Assembly: GCA_020438905.1 (NCBI GenBank)
Contig: JAGQTQ010000037.1
Coordinates: forward strand, 1-54,277
Direction of reading: 5' to 3'
Length of the DNA stretch: 54,277 nucleotides
DNA from: Mycobacterium sp.
GTDB lineage: Bacteria > Actinomycetota > Actinomycetes > Mycobacteriales > Mycobacteriaceae
Shown one piece after another: positions 26,336 through 35,100 of the stretch (the first letter of the stretch is position 1; each line of letters starts with the position of its first letter). The translations under genes were made by a program, and so were the position numbers. The notes beneath the pieces were generated by a model. It was given only the letters and a program-made list of their open reading frames with translations, did not search any database and was not told the DNA's origin.

Positions 26336-27241
26336 GTGAGCGAATCGGTCAGCTTGGTGGATCGCCCGGTCAGCGAGTCGTCGGGCCCGGCGCGCCGGCG
26401 GAGTCTGCTGCAGCGGCTCACCGGGCCGGCCACGTTCGAGGACGGTATCCCGGGCATCGCGCTGCTGGCCGGTCCGGCCAACGTGATCATGCAACTCGGC
26501 CTTCCCGGCGTGGGCTACGGCGTCAAGGAAAGCCGCGTGGAGAGCGGCCGGATCGATCGACACCCGATCAAACGGGCCCGGACCACGTTCACCTACCTGG
26601 CCGTCGCCACCCGCGGCACCCCTGAACAGCAGAAGGCCTACCGCAAGGCGGTCACCCGGGCGCACGCCCAGGTGGTCTCCACCGAGGACAGCCCGGTGAG
26701 CTACAACGCACTGGATCCCGAACTGCAGCTGTGGGTGGCGGCCTGCCTTTACAAGGGCGGGGTCGACGTCCGCCGCACCTTCATCGGCGAGATGGACGAC
26801 GACACCGCCGACCAGCACTACCGCGACAGCATGGCACTGGGCACCATGCTTCAGATGCGCCCCGAGATGTGGCCCGCCGACCGCCCCGCCTTCGACAAGT
26901 ATTGGGACGAACAGCTGGAGAAGATCCACATCGACGACGCCATCCGGGAATTCCTCTACCCGATCGCGGTGGCGCGCATGGCCGGGCTTCGGATGCCCGG
27001 TCCGCTGCAGCAGATCAACGAAGGCCTGGCACTGCTGATCACCACCGGATTCCTTCCACAGCGGTTCCGCGACGAGATGAAACTGGAATGGAACCGGTCC
27101 AAGCAGCGCGAGTTCGACGCGGTGATGACCGCCATCCGGCTGAGCAACACCGTCGCCCCCTCGTTCGTCCGGAACTTCCCCTTCAATCTTCTTCTGCACG
27201 ACGTGAACTGGCGCATGCGCACCGGCCGGCCGCTGGTTTAA
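26336..27241 (+). CDS. MpaB/latex-clearing-protein family oxygenase (DUF2236, Rv0276-like)
   Basis: A 301-residue protein from the GTG at 26336, preferred over the GTG at 26330 because GAGGGG then lies nine bases upstream. It belongs to the DUF2236/MpaB family, haem-binding oxygenase-type proteins that include rubber-degrading latex clearing protein: the conserved DPELQLWVAACLYKG block is near residue 118 and the R/H-rich RHPIKRARTTFTYLAVATRGT segment (RHPIKRARTT, YLAVATRGT) near 65-90. Member proteins act on hydrophobic or polyphenolic substrates. It is controlled by the divergent TetR through the operator at 26295-26310. A methyltransferase gene follows nine bases later on the same strand. 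Confidence 0.86.
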   Translation: MSESVSLVDRPVSESSGPARRRSLLQRLTGPATFEDGIPGIALLAGPANVIMQLGLPGVGYGVKESRVESGRIDRHPIKRARTTFTYLAVATRGTPEQQKAYRKAVTRAHAQVVSTEDSPVSYNALDPELQLWVAACLYKGGVDVRRTFIGEMDDDTADQHYRDSMALGTMLQMRPEMWPADRPAFDKYWDEQLEKIHIDDAIREFLYPIAVARMAGLRMPGPLQQINEGLALLITTGFLPQRFRDEMKLEWNRSKQREFDAVMTAIRLSNTVAPSFVRNFPFNLLLHDVNWRMRTGRPLV

Positions 27242-27250
27242 CGTTGCGGT

Positions 27251-28144
27251 GTGCGCGCCGATGACGACAGCTGGGACATCACCACCGGTGTGGGCTCCAC
27301 CGCGTTGTTCGTCGCGGCGGCCCGCGCACTTGAGGCGCGCAAATCCGAACCGCTGGCCGTCGACCCCTACGCCGAGGTGTTCTGCCGTGCGGTCGGCGGT
27401 CCCTGGGCCGAAGTGCTCGACGGAGACGCCGCCGGGCATCCGCTGCGGTCCGACGATTTCGACACCCACTTCGTCACCTATCAGGGTGCTCGGACCCGCT
27501 ACTTCGACGACTATTTCACTGCGGCAGCCGATGCCGGCGTGCGTCAGATCGTCATGCTGGCGGCGGGTTTGGATTCACGGGCCTACCGTCTGGACTGGCC
27601 TGCGGAGACGACGGTCTTCGAGTTGGACCAGCCGCGGGTGCTGGAGTTCAAGCGCCACGCCCTGTCCGGGGAATCCCCGCGAGCGGAGCGCCGAGAGGTG
27701 CCGGTTGACCTTCGGGATGACTGGCCTACGGCATTGCGGGCCAACGGTTTCCGTCCCGAGCAGCCCTCGGCGTGGATTGCCGAAGGCTTGCTGATCTACC
27801 TGCCGGGAGCGGTGCAGGAGCAACTCTTCGGAGGTATCGACGCGCTGGCGGTACCCGGCAGCAGGTTGGCCCTCGAGGAGGGCCGGCCGATGGACCGCGA
27901 AGCGTTCAAGGCCAGGGTCGCTGAGTCGACGTTGTCCACCGACATGCGTGGTCAGTGGTGGCAGTTGGTCTACAACGAGCAGTGTGCGCCGGCGGCGCAA
28001 TGGTTTTCCCGGCGCCGCTGGACAGCGGAGGCGACGAGCCTGACCGGCTACCTGGAGTCCGTCGGGCGCCCCACACCGGACGTCGATGTCGAGGTGGCCA
28101 CCATGGTGGCCAGTATCACGTTGGTGAGCGCGGTCAAGGACTGA
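27251..28144 (+). CDS. S-adenosylmethionine-dependent methyltransferase (mycobacterial PF04072 family)
   Basis: A 297-residue class I methyltransferase of the family expanded in mycobacteria (Rv0281-like). It starts at the GTG at 27251: [25 protein letters not shown] is the typical beginning (here split as [15 protein letters not shown]). The SAM-binding block [18 protein letters not shown] is near residue 98, [13 protein letters not shown] near 122, and [12 protein letters not shown] near 176. The methyl acceptor is unknown for the family. It lies nine bases after the MpaB-type oxygenase gene and is probably co-transcribed under the same TetR operator. It is convergent with the hydrolase gene ending at 28153. 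Confidence 0.92.
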   Translation: MRADDDSWDITTGVGSTALFVAAARALEARKSEPLAVDPYAEVFCRAVGGPWAEVLDGDAAGHPLRSDDFDTHFVTYQGARTRYFDDYFTAAADAGVRQIVMLAAGLDSRAYRLDWPAETTVFELDQPRVLEFKRHALSGESPRAERREVPVDLRDDWPTALRANGFRPEQPSAWIAEGLLIYLPGAVQEQLFGGIDALAVPGSRLALEEGRPMDREAFKARVAESTLSTDMRGQWWQLVYNEQCAPAAQWFSRRRWTAEATSLTGYLESVGRPTPDVDVEVATMVASITLVSAVKD

Positions 28145-28152
28145 TCGAACGG

Positions 28153-29340
28153 TCAGTCGAACATGAGGGGCCGCAGGAAACGGTTGGTGCGGCGAAGGTA
28201 TTCGGGCTGACTGACGTGTAGCACGTGATTGCCCGGAAACCAATGCAGCGCGCAACGGTCCCAGTGCTGCCAGAGGGCCTCGGCGTGGTCCGGGGGAGCG
28301 AGGCGGTCGCCCAGGCCGGTGATGATGAGCCGACGGTCCTTGGGCACCAGCGGCCGATAGTTCAGCGGGGAGTGGTAGGCGAAGCTGGAGTACGCCTCCT
28401 CCCGGGTCAGGCCGCCGACGGTGCGGGCCAGTTTCACCACCTTGCTCGCCGGCCACCAGTCGTCGAACGCCGAGGCGGGCGTCACCAGCGGAACGTTCGG
28501 GATCACCGCTTCCAACCGGTCGTCGGCGGAGGCCACCAGCGCGGAGGTGTAGCCGCCCAGCGAGATCCCGGTCAGGGCGATCCGGGCAACACCGTTGTGG
28601 CGCAACCAGTTCAGGATGGTCCGGAAATCGAACACCGCCTGGCCCATCGCTTCGGCGAACCCGCTCATCCCGTTGGCGAAGAAGCCGTAGCCGCTGAAGG
28701 GGGAGAAGTTCTCGGCGCGGCGGCCGTGGAAAGGCAGCGTGTACAGCAGCACGTCGTAGCCGGACCGGTAGAACCACGGCAGCGAGAAGAACAGACCGTT
28801 GACCAGGTAGGGCGATCCCATGAAACCGTGGATCACGCACAGCGTCGGGCGCGGGCCGTCGCCGTGACGCCAGTGCTGGAAACGAACGATGTTGTTGCGC
28901 CTGAACTGCCGCCACATTTCGCCCATCGCGGGATTGGCGGGCACGAAACCGCTGGCGAACGCGCCGTTGTGAACATGGCCGCGGGCGATGTACTCGGCAA
29001 TCGGGTTCGCCGCCCGCAACGAAACTTCGGGAATCGCGGTCGGGGCGGGGAAGGACCGCGCCGGGTCCCGATGGCCGGCCAGTTCGACGTAGAACGCGAT
29101 GTTGTCCCGCTCGCGCCGGGCCTCGGAACGGCGCAGCGCGGTGGTGACGACCGTAGGGGCCACCGCGGCCCCCACGAGGGTGGAGATGGCGGTACGCAAC
29201 GCCAGATCGGCGACGGCCGAGGAGTCGACGACCACCTGCTGCAGACGGGTCAGTTCCGAACGGTCGGGGAGTCCCGCCGCGCCGGCGTCGGCCCCGGGGA
29301 CGTCGGGAACCGGGATCGGCAGCTCGACTTCGGAGTTCAT
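28153..29340 (-). CDS. Alpha/beta hydrolase (Rv0272c-like)
   Basis: A 395-residue alpha/beta hydrolase from the ATG at 29340, which has GGAAAGG upstream. Residues 1-165 are an extra N-terminal region with a hydrophobic stretch near 50-65 (ALRTAISTLVGAAVAPTVV). The hydrolase fold begins with TLCVIHGFMGSPYLVNGLFF near 170; the nucleophile elbow is ALTGISLGGYTSAL with Ser near 262; the Asp is probably in TGLGDRLAPPDHA near 350 and the His in PGNHVLHVS near 375. It would hydrolyse an ester or thioester. I recall a similar gene next to fadE6 in M. tuberculosis. The upstream Pro/Ala-rich pair is transcribed in the same direction, 55 bases away. Confidence 0.85.
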   Translation of the reverse strand: MNSEVELPIPVPDVPGADAGAAGLPDRSELTRLQQVVVDSSAVADLALRTAISTLVGAAVAPTVVTTALRRSEARRERDNIAFYVELAGHRDPARSFPAPTAIPEVSLRAANPIAEYIARGHVHNGAFASGFVPANPAMGEMWRQFRRNNIVRFQHWRHGDGPRPTLCVIHGFMGSPYLVNGLFFSLPWFYRSGYDVLLYTLPFHGRRAENFSPFSGYGFFANGMSGFAEAMGQAVFDFRTILNWLRHNGVARIALTGISLGGYTSALVASADDRLEAVIPNVPLVTPASAFDDWWPASKVVKLARTVGGLTREEAYSSFAYHSPLNYRPLVPKDRRLIITGLGDRLAPPDHAEALWQHWDRCALHWFPGNHVLHVSQPEYLRRTNRFLRPLMFD

Positions 29341-29395
29341 GCGCGCGGCCTTTCCGGGCTGAGGTGGACCGGTACCGTCGCCGATGTTAGTACCG

Positions 29396-30370
29396 CTAAA
29401 CGGAATCCTGGGGCTTGTCGTCAGGTCGCACGGTCCGGCGGACGGCCACCTGTATGCCCTCGCCCTTCTTGGTGACCGCCGGCAGTGATGGGGGCGGGAT
29501 GAGCCGGCCTTGGACCGGGGCGCCGTTGCGCACCGGGGGCACCGAGACGCGCTTGGGTGCGGTCTTGGATTCCTTGTCGGCGTTCGCGTTCGCCCCCACC
29601 GCGCCGGGCGGGACCATCGGCATCCCGGACAGGCCGGCACCGCCGGTGGCAGCTGCAGGTGTGGGGCCAACGGCGGGGGCGGGACGCGGCGGGGCAGCGG
29701 CCGGGGCCGTCCCGGCTGACGGGATGGGTGGGGGGCCCAGGGTGGCGGTCGGAACGGTGCCACTCGGGCCGTTGGCGCCGCCGGGGTCGCCCGACCAGCC
29801 ACCGGCACCCGGGTCACCCGCGCCCGCCCCGAAATCGGCGAGTGAATCGCCCGAGTCGGAGAACAACTCGTCGGTCCAATCCGGGTCGGCCTCGATCGGC
29901 GGGGAAAGTGTCCCGGAATTCTCTGCGAACATCCCGATGCCGGTCTGCATGGCCTGCTGGGCCCCCTGGGCGAACTGCTGGGGGAACTGGGCCAGGGGTT
30001 GCAGGGATCCACCGATCACGCCGGAGATCGCCGCGGCGATGGCCGAGGCCGCCTGAGGCAGCTGCTGGAGCATCGCGGCCGAGTGATCCTGGCCGGCGGC
30101 CCCGTCGAGTTCGGCCGCCGCGGCATCGTCCTGGGCGGTGAACTTCGTCGCCGCATCGGTAGCCATGGCTGCGCGCCGGCCGTGGTCCTCGGCGCTGCCC
30201 GCCCCGTCCCGCGGGTCCCCGACATTCGCCGCCAATCCCAGCGCTCGCAGGAGTTGCTCGATCGGGCTGGCGCCGGTGATCAGCGGATCGGAGACGATGG
30301 GCGGCGGCGGTTCGGTGGCGGCGGCCTGCCGGTAGCGGTCGATCTCGGCGTTGAGCCGCTCACCGGTCAT
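29396..30370 (-). CDS. Unrecognised Ala/Pro/Gly-rich protein, second gene of a pair
   Basis: A 324-residue protein from the ATG at 30370 that I do not recognise. Residues 1-50 are a short helical region (MTGERLNAEIDRYRQ), 60-160 are Ala/Gln-rich and probably helical (QQLPQAASAIAAAISGVIGG), and 165-290 are acidic then Pro/Gly/Ala-rich and likely disordered. The last 45 residues are basic (APKRVSVPPVRNG ... QVAVRRTVRPDD). There is no signal peptide. It overlaps the upstream 658-residue gene by four bases (ATGA), so the two are translated together. The style resembles the paired, Pro-rich proteins that accompany mycobacterial type VII secretion systems, but no WxG or YxxxD/E motif is plain, so this is only a suggestion. 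Confidence 0.75.
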   Translation of the reverse strand: MTGERLNAEIDRYRQAAATEPPPPIVSDPLITGASPIEQLLRALGLAANVGDPRDGAGSAEDHGRRAAMATDAATKFTAQDDAAAAELDGAAGQDHSAAMLQQLPQAASAIAAAISGVIGGSLQPLAQFPQQFAQGAQQAMQTGIGMFAENSGTLSPPIEADPDWTDELFSDSGDSLADFGAGAGDPGAGGWSGDPGGANGPSGTVPTATLGPPPIPSAGTAPAAAPPRPAPAVGPTPAAATGGAGLSGMPMVPPGAVGANANADKESKTAPKRVSVPPVRNGAPVQGRLIPPPSLPAVTKKGEGIQVAVRRTVRPDDKPQDSV

Positions 30371-32343
30371 CGCCGCCGGCCCCGCGAACTGCACGTTTGG
30401 GCCGAGAACCAGGAGAAGTGGTACTCGGCCAGTTCCTTCTCGTCGTCGATCGCGGCCTCGACGGCCGACAGCAGCTGCCAGTTGCCCACCCCGGCGGCGG
30501 GAACGTCGCCCGGGTAATCCCCCAGCACCGCTTCTGCCACCTCCTCGAGGTGGCGGCGCAGCAGCGCGATCTCGGAGTCGAGCCAACCGGTCTGTGCCGC
30601 CAGCGCCCTGGCGAGGGTGTGGGTGAGACGCGGCAGTCCGTCGCGCCACTTCGTCGCCCGCGAGAGCTCCCACCCGAGATCGTCGACGGTCGGCGCCCAC
30701 CGCGGGCTGGCCGACGTCGGCACCGGATCGGCATCGGCGACGGGGGCAAGAGGTTGGCCCGGCTCGTGGGTCGCGACGAGGGTGGCGCTACCGACGATGG
30801 TGTCCATATCGGCCTTCAGATCGGTGCCGCCGCGGCCCGGGGCCGGGAGCTCCAGCCCGACCGGGACGGCGATACCCGGCGGAATCCAGCCACCGGCCAG
30901 GTCGGTGAGAAGCACCATGTCGCCGCCGGGCCGCTCGCCGATAGCCCAGCGCAACCGCGGCTGCTGGCGGGCGACGGCGGCCAGGAGGCGGTGCGCGGGA
31001 TGGTGCGCCGTCGGGTCGGTCGCGACGGGCCGCTCGGTCACGGCGGTTGCCGCCACCGCGCGCTGCCGCGCCCGGCGGCTGACGAGTGCCGGGTTGGCCG
31101 TCGGGCCCGGCGTGGCGCCGGTGGCCGCGGTCGGGGCGCCGGGGGCGGGTGGGAAAGCGGCCGGAGGTGAGGGGGCCGTCGTGGTCGGCGGGCGCAGATC
31201 GGCGCCGTAACCGTGCAACGGGCCGGGGTGCGACCCCGGTACCGGGGTCACCGGTGCGTGAACGCTGGGAGGCCCCGGTGGGCCGACCAGCACCGTGGTC
31301 GGGGCCGCCGCGGCGCTCGCTGCGGGCTCTGCCGGCGTCGGGACGCCCGGGCTCGGCCCGTCTTCTCCGGTGCCGTCGGAAGCGGCTGCAACAGCGAGCG
31401 CCTCGACGGACGCGGCGAGAGGGACGGCTGCAGCGATCCCGTTCGGTGGGCGGGCGCCGTCCTCCGAGGCGGCACCCGTGTGACCAGGGCCGGTGGTGGA
31501 CGCCGGACTGTCGGCGATCGCAGTCGGTGCCACCGGTTGGTTCGGTCCGCCCCCGAGATTCGGCCCGTCGTTTCCGGAGGTGCCGCCTGCCGCGATCGCG
31601 ACGGGTGAAGCGCTGCCGGGCGCGTCCACCGCGATCCCTGCGCTCCCGTCCACCGGAGTGGTGGCCGGTAGCGGAGGCCGGCCGGTGACCGGGCCGGTCG
31701 GCGATTCCGTGCTCGCCTCTGGGTCCACCAGTAGGCCGACGCTCGTGCGGAGCGCGTCCTGGTCGGGGCTGCCGAAGGCCTTCAGTAGGTCAACTCCGTT
31801 GGTGCGGGCGAATTCTCGCGCCGAGGCCGCTTCGCCGTGAGCGTCGAGCACGCACTGGATGGCCTCGAATACCCCGGCGCTGTGGACAGCGGCCCGGGAG
31901 TTGGCGTCCAGTTGGGCTGTCGTCACCGTTTCGACGATGGCGCTCACCTTCTGGGCCGTGGGCGCATCCGAATCCAGAATCCCCCGGATCGCGGCGTTCC
32001 CGGCGGCGGCGATGTCGGCCAGATCAGCGCGCAGATCCTCCGCGCACCGCCGGGCGGACCGGTAGGCCTTCTGCTTGGTTTGGCTGGTGGCGGAGATCTC
32101 CCTGACCCGTGCTTCGCCCCGCTGGAACAATTGGCGAATCTCTTCGGCGGTCTTCCCGTCCTGGGGATCCAGATGCGTCGCCCGCACGCCCCTCAGGGTG
32201 TTTCCGTAGTCGTCGAAGGCGCGGGCCAGATCACCGCGATGCGCCGCGGCCCCGAGTAGTGAACCGAGAGTCCCCGAATCCGGCCACTGATGGCCCACCA
32301 GAAGTGCGGACCACTCGCCGGTAGGCAGATCAGCCATCTGCAT
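30367..32343 (-). CDS. Unrecognised multi-domain protein, first gene of a pair (ESX-associated-like)
   Basis: A 658-residue protein in three parts. Residues 1-190 are helical (for example LGAAAHRGDLARAFDDYGNTL and TAEEIRQLFQRGEARVREI). Residues 191-410 are a Pro/Ala/Gly/Thr-rich linker. Residues 420-658 are a folded domain with the striking segments DMVLLTDLAGGWIPPGI near 490 and the helical TLARALAAQTGWLDSEIALL and RHLEEVAEAVLGDYPGD near 590-615. I recall such domains (DUF5631/DUF5632) in mycobacterial proteins of unknown role, sometimes with ESX loci; this is not certain. ATG at 32343 has GGGGG upstream, and ATG at 32337 is also possible. It begins a leftward operon with the 324-residue gene and faces the L,D-transpeptidase-like gene across a 226-base gap in which no gene or clear promoter was seen. 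Confidence 0.75.
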   Translation of the reverse strand: MQMADLPTGEWSALLVGHQWPDSGTLGSLLGAAAHRGDLARAFDDYGNTLRGVRATHLDPQDGKTAEEIRQLFQRGEARVREISATSQTKQKAYRSARRCAEDLRADLADIAAAGNAAIRGILDSDAPTAQKVSAIVETVTTAQLDANSRAAVHSAGVFEAIQCVLDAHGEAASAREFARTNGVDLLKAFGSPDQDALRTSVGLLVDPEASTESPTGPVTGRPPLPATTPVDGSAGIAVDAPGSASPVAIAAGGTSGNDGPNLGGGPNQPVAPTAIADSPASTTGPGHTGAASEDGARPPNGIAAAVPLAASVEALAVAAASDGTGEDGPSPGVPTPAEPAASAAAAPTTVLVGPPGPPSVHAPVTPVPGSHPGPLHGYGADLRPPTTTAPSPPAAFPPAPGAPTAATGATPGPTANPALVSRRARQRAVAATAVTERPVATDPTAHHPAHRLLAAVARQQPRLRWAIGERPGGDMVLLTDLAGGWIPPGIAVPVGLELPAPGRGGTDLKADMDTIVGSATLVATHEPGQPLAPVADADPVPTSASPRWAPTVDDLGWELSRATKWRDGLPRLTHTLARALAAQTGWLDSEIALLRRHLEEVAEAVLGDYPGDVPAAGVGNWQLLSAVEAAIDDEKELAEYHFSWFSAQTCSSRGRRR

Positions 32344-32569
32344 TCACCCCCCGCGCCACCATCGGGATGCTAATCCGGTGTTTGCCGAATCGCCATTCAC
32401 CTCCGCGTCGGGTTCCTTGAACAGGGGATAAAATCCATGCTCAGCGATCCTTTCATGGCTATTGCCGGGCGATCGGCGAAGGTAGCCAAAGTGCCGTTAG
32501 CCGGCGCATACCCGGCCGTGGCCGAACCTTGACTTGACCGCTCCCGAAGCCCGGATGGACGATGAACCG

Positions 32570-33226
32570 ATGCCCAGGCCCCTGTTGTCGCTCGGTGCTG
32601 CGCTCAGCGCAGTGGTGGTGGCGATCTCCTCGGCCCCGTCCGGGGCCGCGGCGCCGCCGTGGTTTCAGGCCCAGGTCGGCAATGCCGCCCAGGTCCTCTC
32701 CGTGGTCGGCACCGGCGGGTCCGACGGGAAGATGGACGTCTGGCAGCGCGGCGCCACCGGTTGGCAGGCCGTGGGCACCGGCATTCCCGTTCAGCTGGGC
32801 TCCGCGGGGCTGGCGCCGGCGGCGCGTGACGCCGTCCCGGCCACCCCGATGGGGGTCTACAGCCTCGACTTCGCCTTCGGCACCCAACCCGACCCCGGCG
32901 GCGGATTGAAGTATTTCCAGACCACGCCGGACTACTGGTGGTCGGCCGACGGCCCCACCTACAACACCATGCAGGTGTGCAAACAGGCCGACTGCCCGTT
33001 CGACACGTCGCCGGCCAGCGGCACAGAGAACCTCTACATCCCGGCCTACGCGCACGCCATCGTCATGGGGGTCAACAAGGAGCGGGTCCCGGGTAACGGG
33101 GGTGCGTTCTTCGTCCACACCACCAACGGCGCGCCCACCGCCGGGTGTGTCGCCCTCGATGACGCAACCCTGGTCAAGATCATCCGGTGGCTTCAGCCCG
33201 GCGCGGTGATCGCGATCGCGAAATAG
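32570..33226 (+). CDS. Secreted L,D-transpeptidase-like (YkuD/YafK) protein, Rv0309-like
   Basis: A 218-residue exported protein starting at the ATG at 32570, chosen because MPRPLLSLGAALSAVVVAIS followed by SAPSGAAA-PPW forms a normal signal peptide; in-frame ATG 32555 and TTG 32534 would only lengthen its front. The C-terminal catalytic motif of the YkuD fold is FVHTTNGAPTAGCVALDD near residues 180-197, with Cys in the TAGCV position and His in FVHT. Canonical enzymes have Ser-His-Gly-Cys, so this is a variant motif. It may act on peptidoglycan cross-links or a related thioester-forming reaction in the cell wall. Length equals Rv0309 as I recall it. The convergent NTF2-like gene ends 13 bases away. 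Confidence 0.85.
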   Translation: MPRPLLSLGAALSAVVVAISSAPSGAAAPPWFQAQVGNAAQVLSVVGTGGSDGKMDVWQRGATGWQAVGTGIPVQLGSAGLAPAARDAVPATPMGVYSLDFAFGTQPDPGGGLKYFQTTPDYWWSADGPTYNTMQVCKQADCPFDTSPASGTENLYIPAYAHAIVMGVNKERVPGNGGAFFVHTTNGAPTAGCVALDDATLVKIIRWLQPGAVIAIAK

Positions 33227-33239
33227 CCGGGTCCGCGGA

Positions 33240-33716
33240 TCAACCCAGCGCCGGACCGGGGGTGAGGGTGAAGTTCAGGCCCGCCAGCGACTGGGTGGCC
33301 TCGTAGGTCCGCTGGTAGCCGGTCGCGCAGATCTTCCAGCCATCGGCGGTCTTGCGGTAGCGGTCGTGATAGAACGCCGCTCCGAACAGCATGAAGTCGC
33401 GCTCCGGAACGATCACCCGGTCCTGCAGATACCAGGTGCCCTCGGCCTGGTCGTCATCGTCGACGGTGATCTCCGGGTGGCCGACCCGGTGCTCGGTGAT
33501 GACCCCAGCGGGCATCGAGGCCCGCATGAACCCGACCAGTTCGGCACGGCTGGTGAACCGGTGCTCCCGCCCGAGGGAGGATCCGTAATCGCCGACGACG
33601 TCCTCGGTGAGCGTGTCGGCGAAATCGGCCCAGTGTTTGGTGTCCAGCGCCCGCAGGTAGCGGTACTTGACCCGTTTGATCGCCTCGACCGTCGCCATGT
33701 CAACCATGACCGACAT
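33240..33716 (-). CDS. NTF2-like/SnoaL-type nuclear transport factor 2 protein (Rv0310c-like)
   Basis: A 158-residue protein from the ATG at 33716 (MSVMVDMATVEAIKRV); ATGs at 33707 and 33698 are alternatives, and none has a good ribosome binding site. The N-terminal helix ATVEAIKRVKYRYLRALD, the acid DTLTEDVVGDYG block, and the final strands FGAAFYHDRYRKTADGWKI fit the cone-shaped NTF2-like fold, here of the SnoaL_4 ring-hydroxylating-dioxygenase-beta-like subtype. Such proteins are small ligand-binding or isomerase enzymes. It is divergent from the Rv0311-like gene with 39 bases between starts, an arrangement I recall for Rv0310c/Rv0311. Confidence 0.83.
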   Translation of the reverse strand: MSVMVDMATVEAIKRVKYRYLRALDTKHWADFADTLTEDVVGDYGSSLGREHRFTSRAELVGFMRASMPAGVITEHRVGHPEITVDDDDQAEGTWYLQDRVIVPERDFMLFGAAFYHDRYRKTADGWKICATGYQRTYEATQSLAGLNFTLTPGPALG

Positions 33717-33755
33717 TGCAGCACAGCGCGGGGCATCCTCCAGTAGGTTTGCCGG

Positions 33756-35021
33756 GTGAGCCCGCCCGGCAGCCGCTACGAGCGCCTCTCGCGCGCTGAG
33801 TTGGCGGTCCTGATCCCCGAACTTCTGTTGATCGGCCAGCTGATCGACCGCTCCGGAATGGCTTGGTGCATAGGGGCTTTCGGCCGCTCGGAGATGCTGG
33901 GGATCGCGATCGAGGAATGGGCGGGGGCCAGCCCGATCTACACCAGGCGGATGCAGAAGGCGCTGCGCTTCACCGGCGAGGACGTCATCACCATCTTCAA
34001 GGGTCTGCAGTTCGACATCGGCGCACCCCCGCAGTTCATGGACTTCCGTTTCACCGTCCACGACCGCTGGCATGGCGAGTTCCGCCTCGACCACTGCGGC
34101 GCCCTGCTCGACGTCGAGCCCATGGGTCCGGACTACGTGACCGGGATGTGCCACGACATCGAGGATCCGACTTTCGACGCCACCGCGATCGCCACCAATG
34201 CCCGGGCCCGGGTGCGGCCGATCCACCGGCCCCCGCGCCGGCCCGCCGACCGTCAGCCGCACTGCGCCTGGACGGTCACCATCGACGAGTCGTATCCGGA
34301 GGCCGTCGGCATCCCGGCGCTGGAGGTCATCGCCGCCACCGGCGCGGCGACCTGGCGGCTGCCGGAGATCGACCCCGCCGACGAGGGGGCGGCGGACTAC
34401 TCCGGCGCACTGCTCAGCGATATCGACTTCGCCGCCTTCTCCCATTCCGCCCTGGTCCGCATCGCCGAGGAGGTGTGCCTGCAGATGCACCTGCTGAACC
34501 TCTCGTTCGGTCTGGCCGTGCGCAAGCGGGTCGGCACCGATACCGACCTGGCCAGGTCGATCTGCCTCAGACAACTCACCGGGATCGCCGGGGTGGCCGC
34601 CGAGCGGATCCGTCGCGCACTGGGACTGCCCGCCGACCGGGCGGGCCTCATCCGGACGTTGGAGTTGCATCCGCTGCTCAACCCGTCCGGCTATGTGGTG
34701 GCCGATCTCGCCGGCGGACGGCTGCACGTCAGCCCTTCGCCGGCCCATGACGACGGCGCGTGGATCGCCCTGTGCGGCCCCGGTTCGCCCGAGCCGATAC
34801 AGGCCGCCCCGGTACAGGCCGCCCCGATACAGGCCATCGCCACCGCCGTCGATCCCCTCCTACGCGTGCGGATCACCGGGACCGACACCGACTGGACCGC
34901 CGAGTTCGAGCGCGTCGACACCGCACTGGCCGAGTCCGTTGAGGTCGCGGTGACCAAGGTCAGCCGCGGCGCCGCGTTCGAATTCCAGCCGCGCCGCTCA
35001 CTGCCGCTGACGGTGCTCTGA
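33756..35021 (+). CDS. Conserved actinobacterial protein of unknown function (Rv0311-like)
   Basis: A 421-residue protein from the GTG at 33756, of unknown function. It has no signal peptide or membrane segment. Conserved-looking stretches are YERLSRAELAVLIPELLLIGQLIDRSG (start YERLSRAELAVLIP), IYTRRMQKALRFTGEDVITIFKG near 60 in two pieces (IYTRRMQKALRF, DVITIFKGLQ), and FRLDHCGALLDVEPMGPDYV near 112. That last block is reminiscent of domains that read a bound hydrophobic ligand, but I cannot assign a family. Residues 347-361 contain a short Pro-Ile/Val-Gln-Ala-Ala repeat from a 15-bp DNA repeat. The size is close to Rv0311 as I recall it. Confidence 0.8.
   Translation: MSPPGSRYERLSRAELAVLIPELLLIGQLIDRSGMAWCIGAFGRSEMLGIAIEEWAGASPIYTRRMQKALRFTGEDVITIFKGLQFDIGAPPQFMDFRFTVHDRWHGEFRLDHCGALLDVEPMGPDYVTGMCHDIEDPTFDATAIATNARARVRPIHRPPRRPADRQPHCAWTVTIDESYPEAVGIPALEVIAATGAATWRLPEIDPADEGAADYSGALLSDIDFAAFSHSALVRIAEEVCLQMHLLNLSFGLAVRKRVGTDTDLARSICLRQLTGIAGVAAERIRRALGLPADRAGLIRTLELHPLLNPSGYVVADLAGGRLHVSPSPAHDDGAWIALCGPGSPEPIQAAPVQAAPIQAIATAVDPLLRVRITGTDTDWTAEFERVDTALAESVEVAVTKVSRGAAFEFQPRRSLPLTVL
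34794..34838 (+). repeat. 15-bp in-frame tandem repeat
   Basis: Nearly three copies of CCGATACAGGCCGCC, at 34794, 34809 and 34824, encode Pro-Ile/Val-Gln-Ala-Ala repeats inside the unknown protein. It is a likely site of repeat-number variation. Confidence 0.8.
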
Positions 35022-35100
35022 GCCGGCCGCCCGACGTTTCGCCGGCGGCGAACCGCGAACACGTCGACAGCGGCAGCAAACCCGGCGCACACTGGCGGGT

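Noticed and set aside
26255..27469. Long open frame continuing upstream of the TetR gene across the MpaB-type oxygenase
   Set aside because: Antisense to a conserved gene. The TetR domain starts normally at 26254 and a promoter/operator lies between.
32344..32569. Sigma-factor-type promoter (TTGAAC with TAAAAT)
   Set aside because: The two boxes at 32417 and 32429 are only six bases apart, so they cannot work as a -35/-10 pair.
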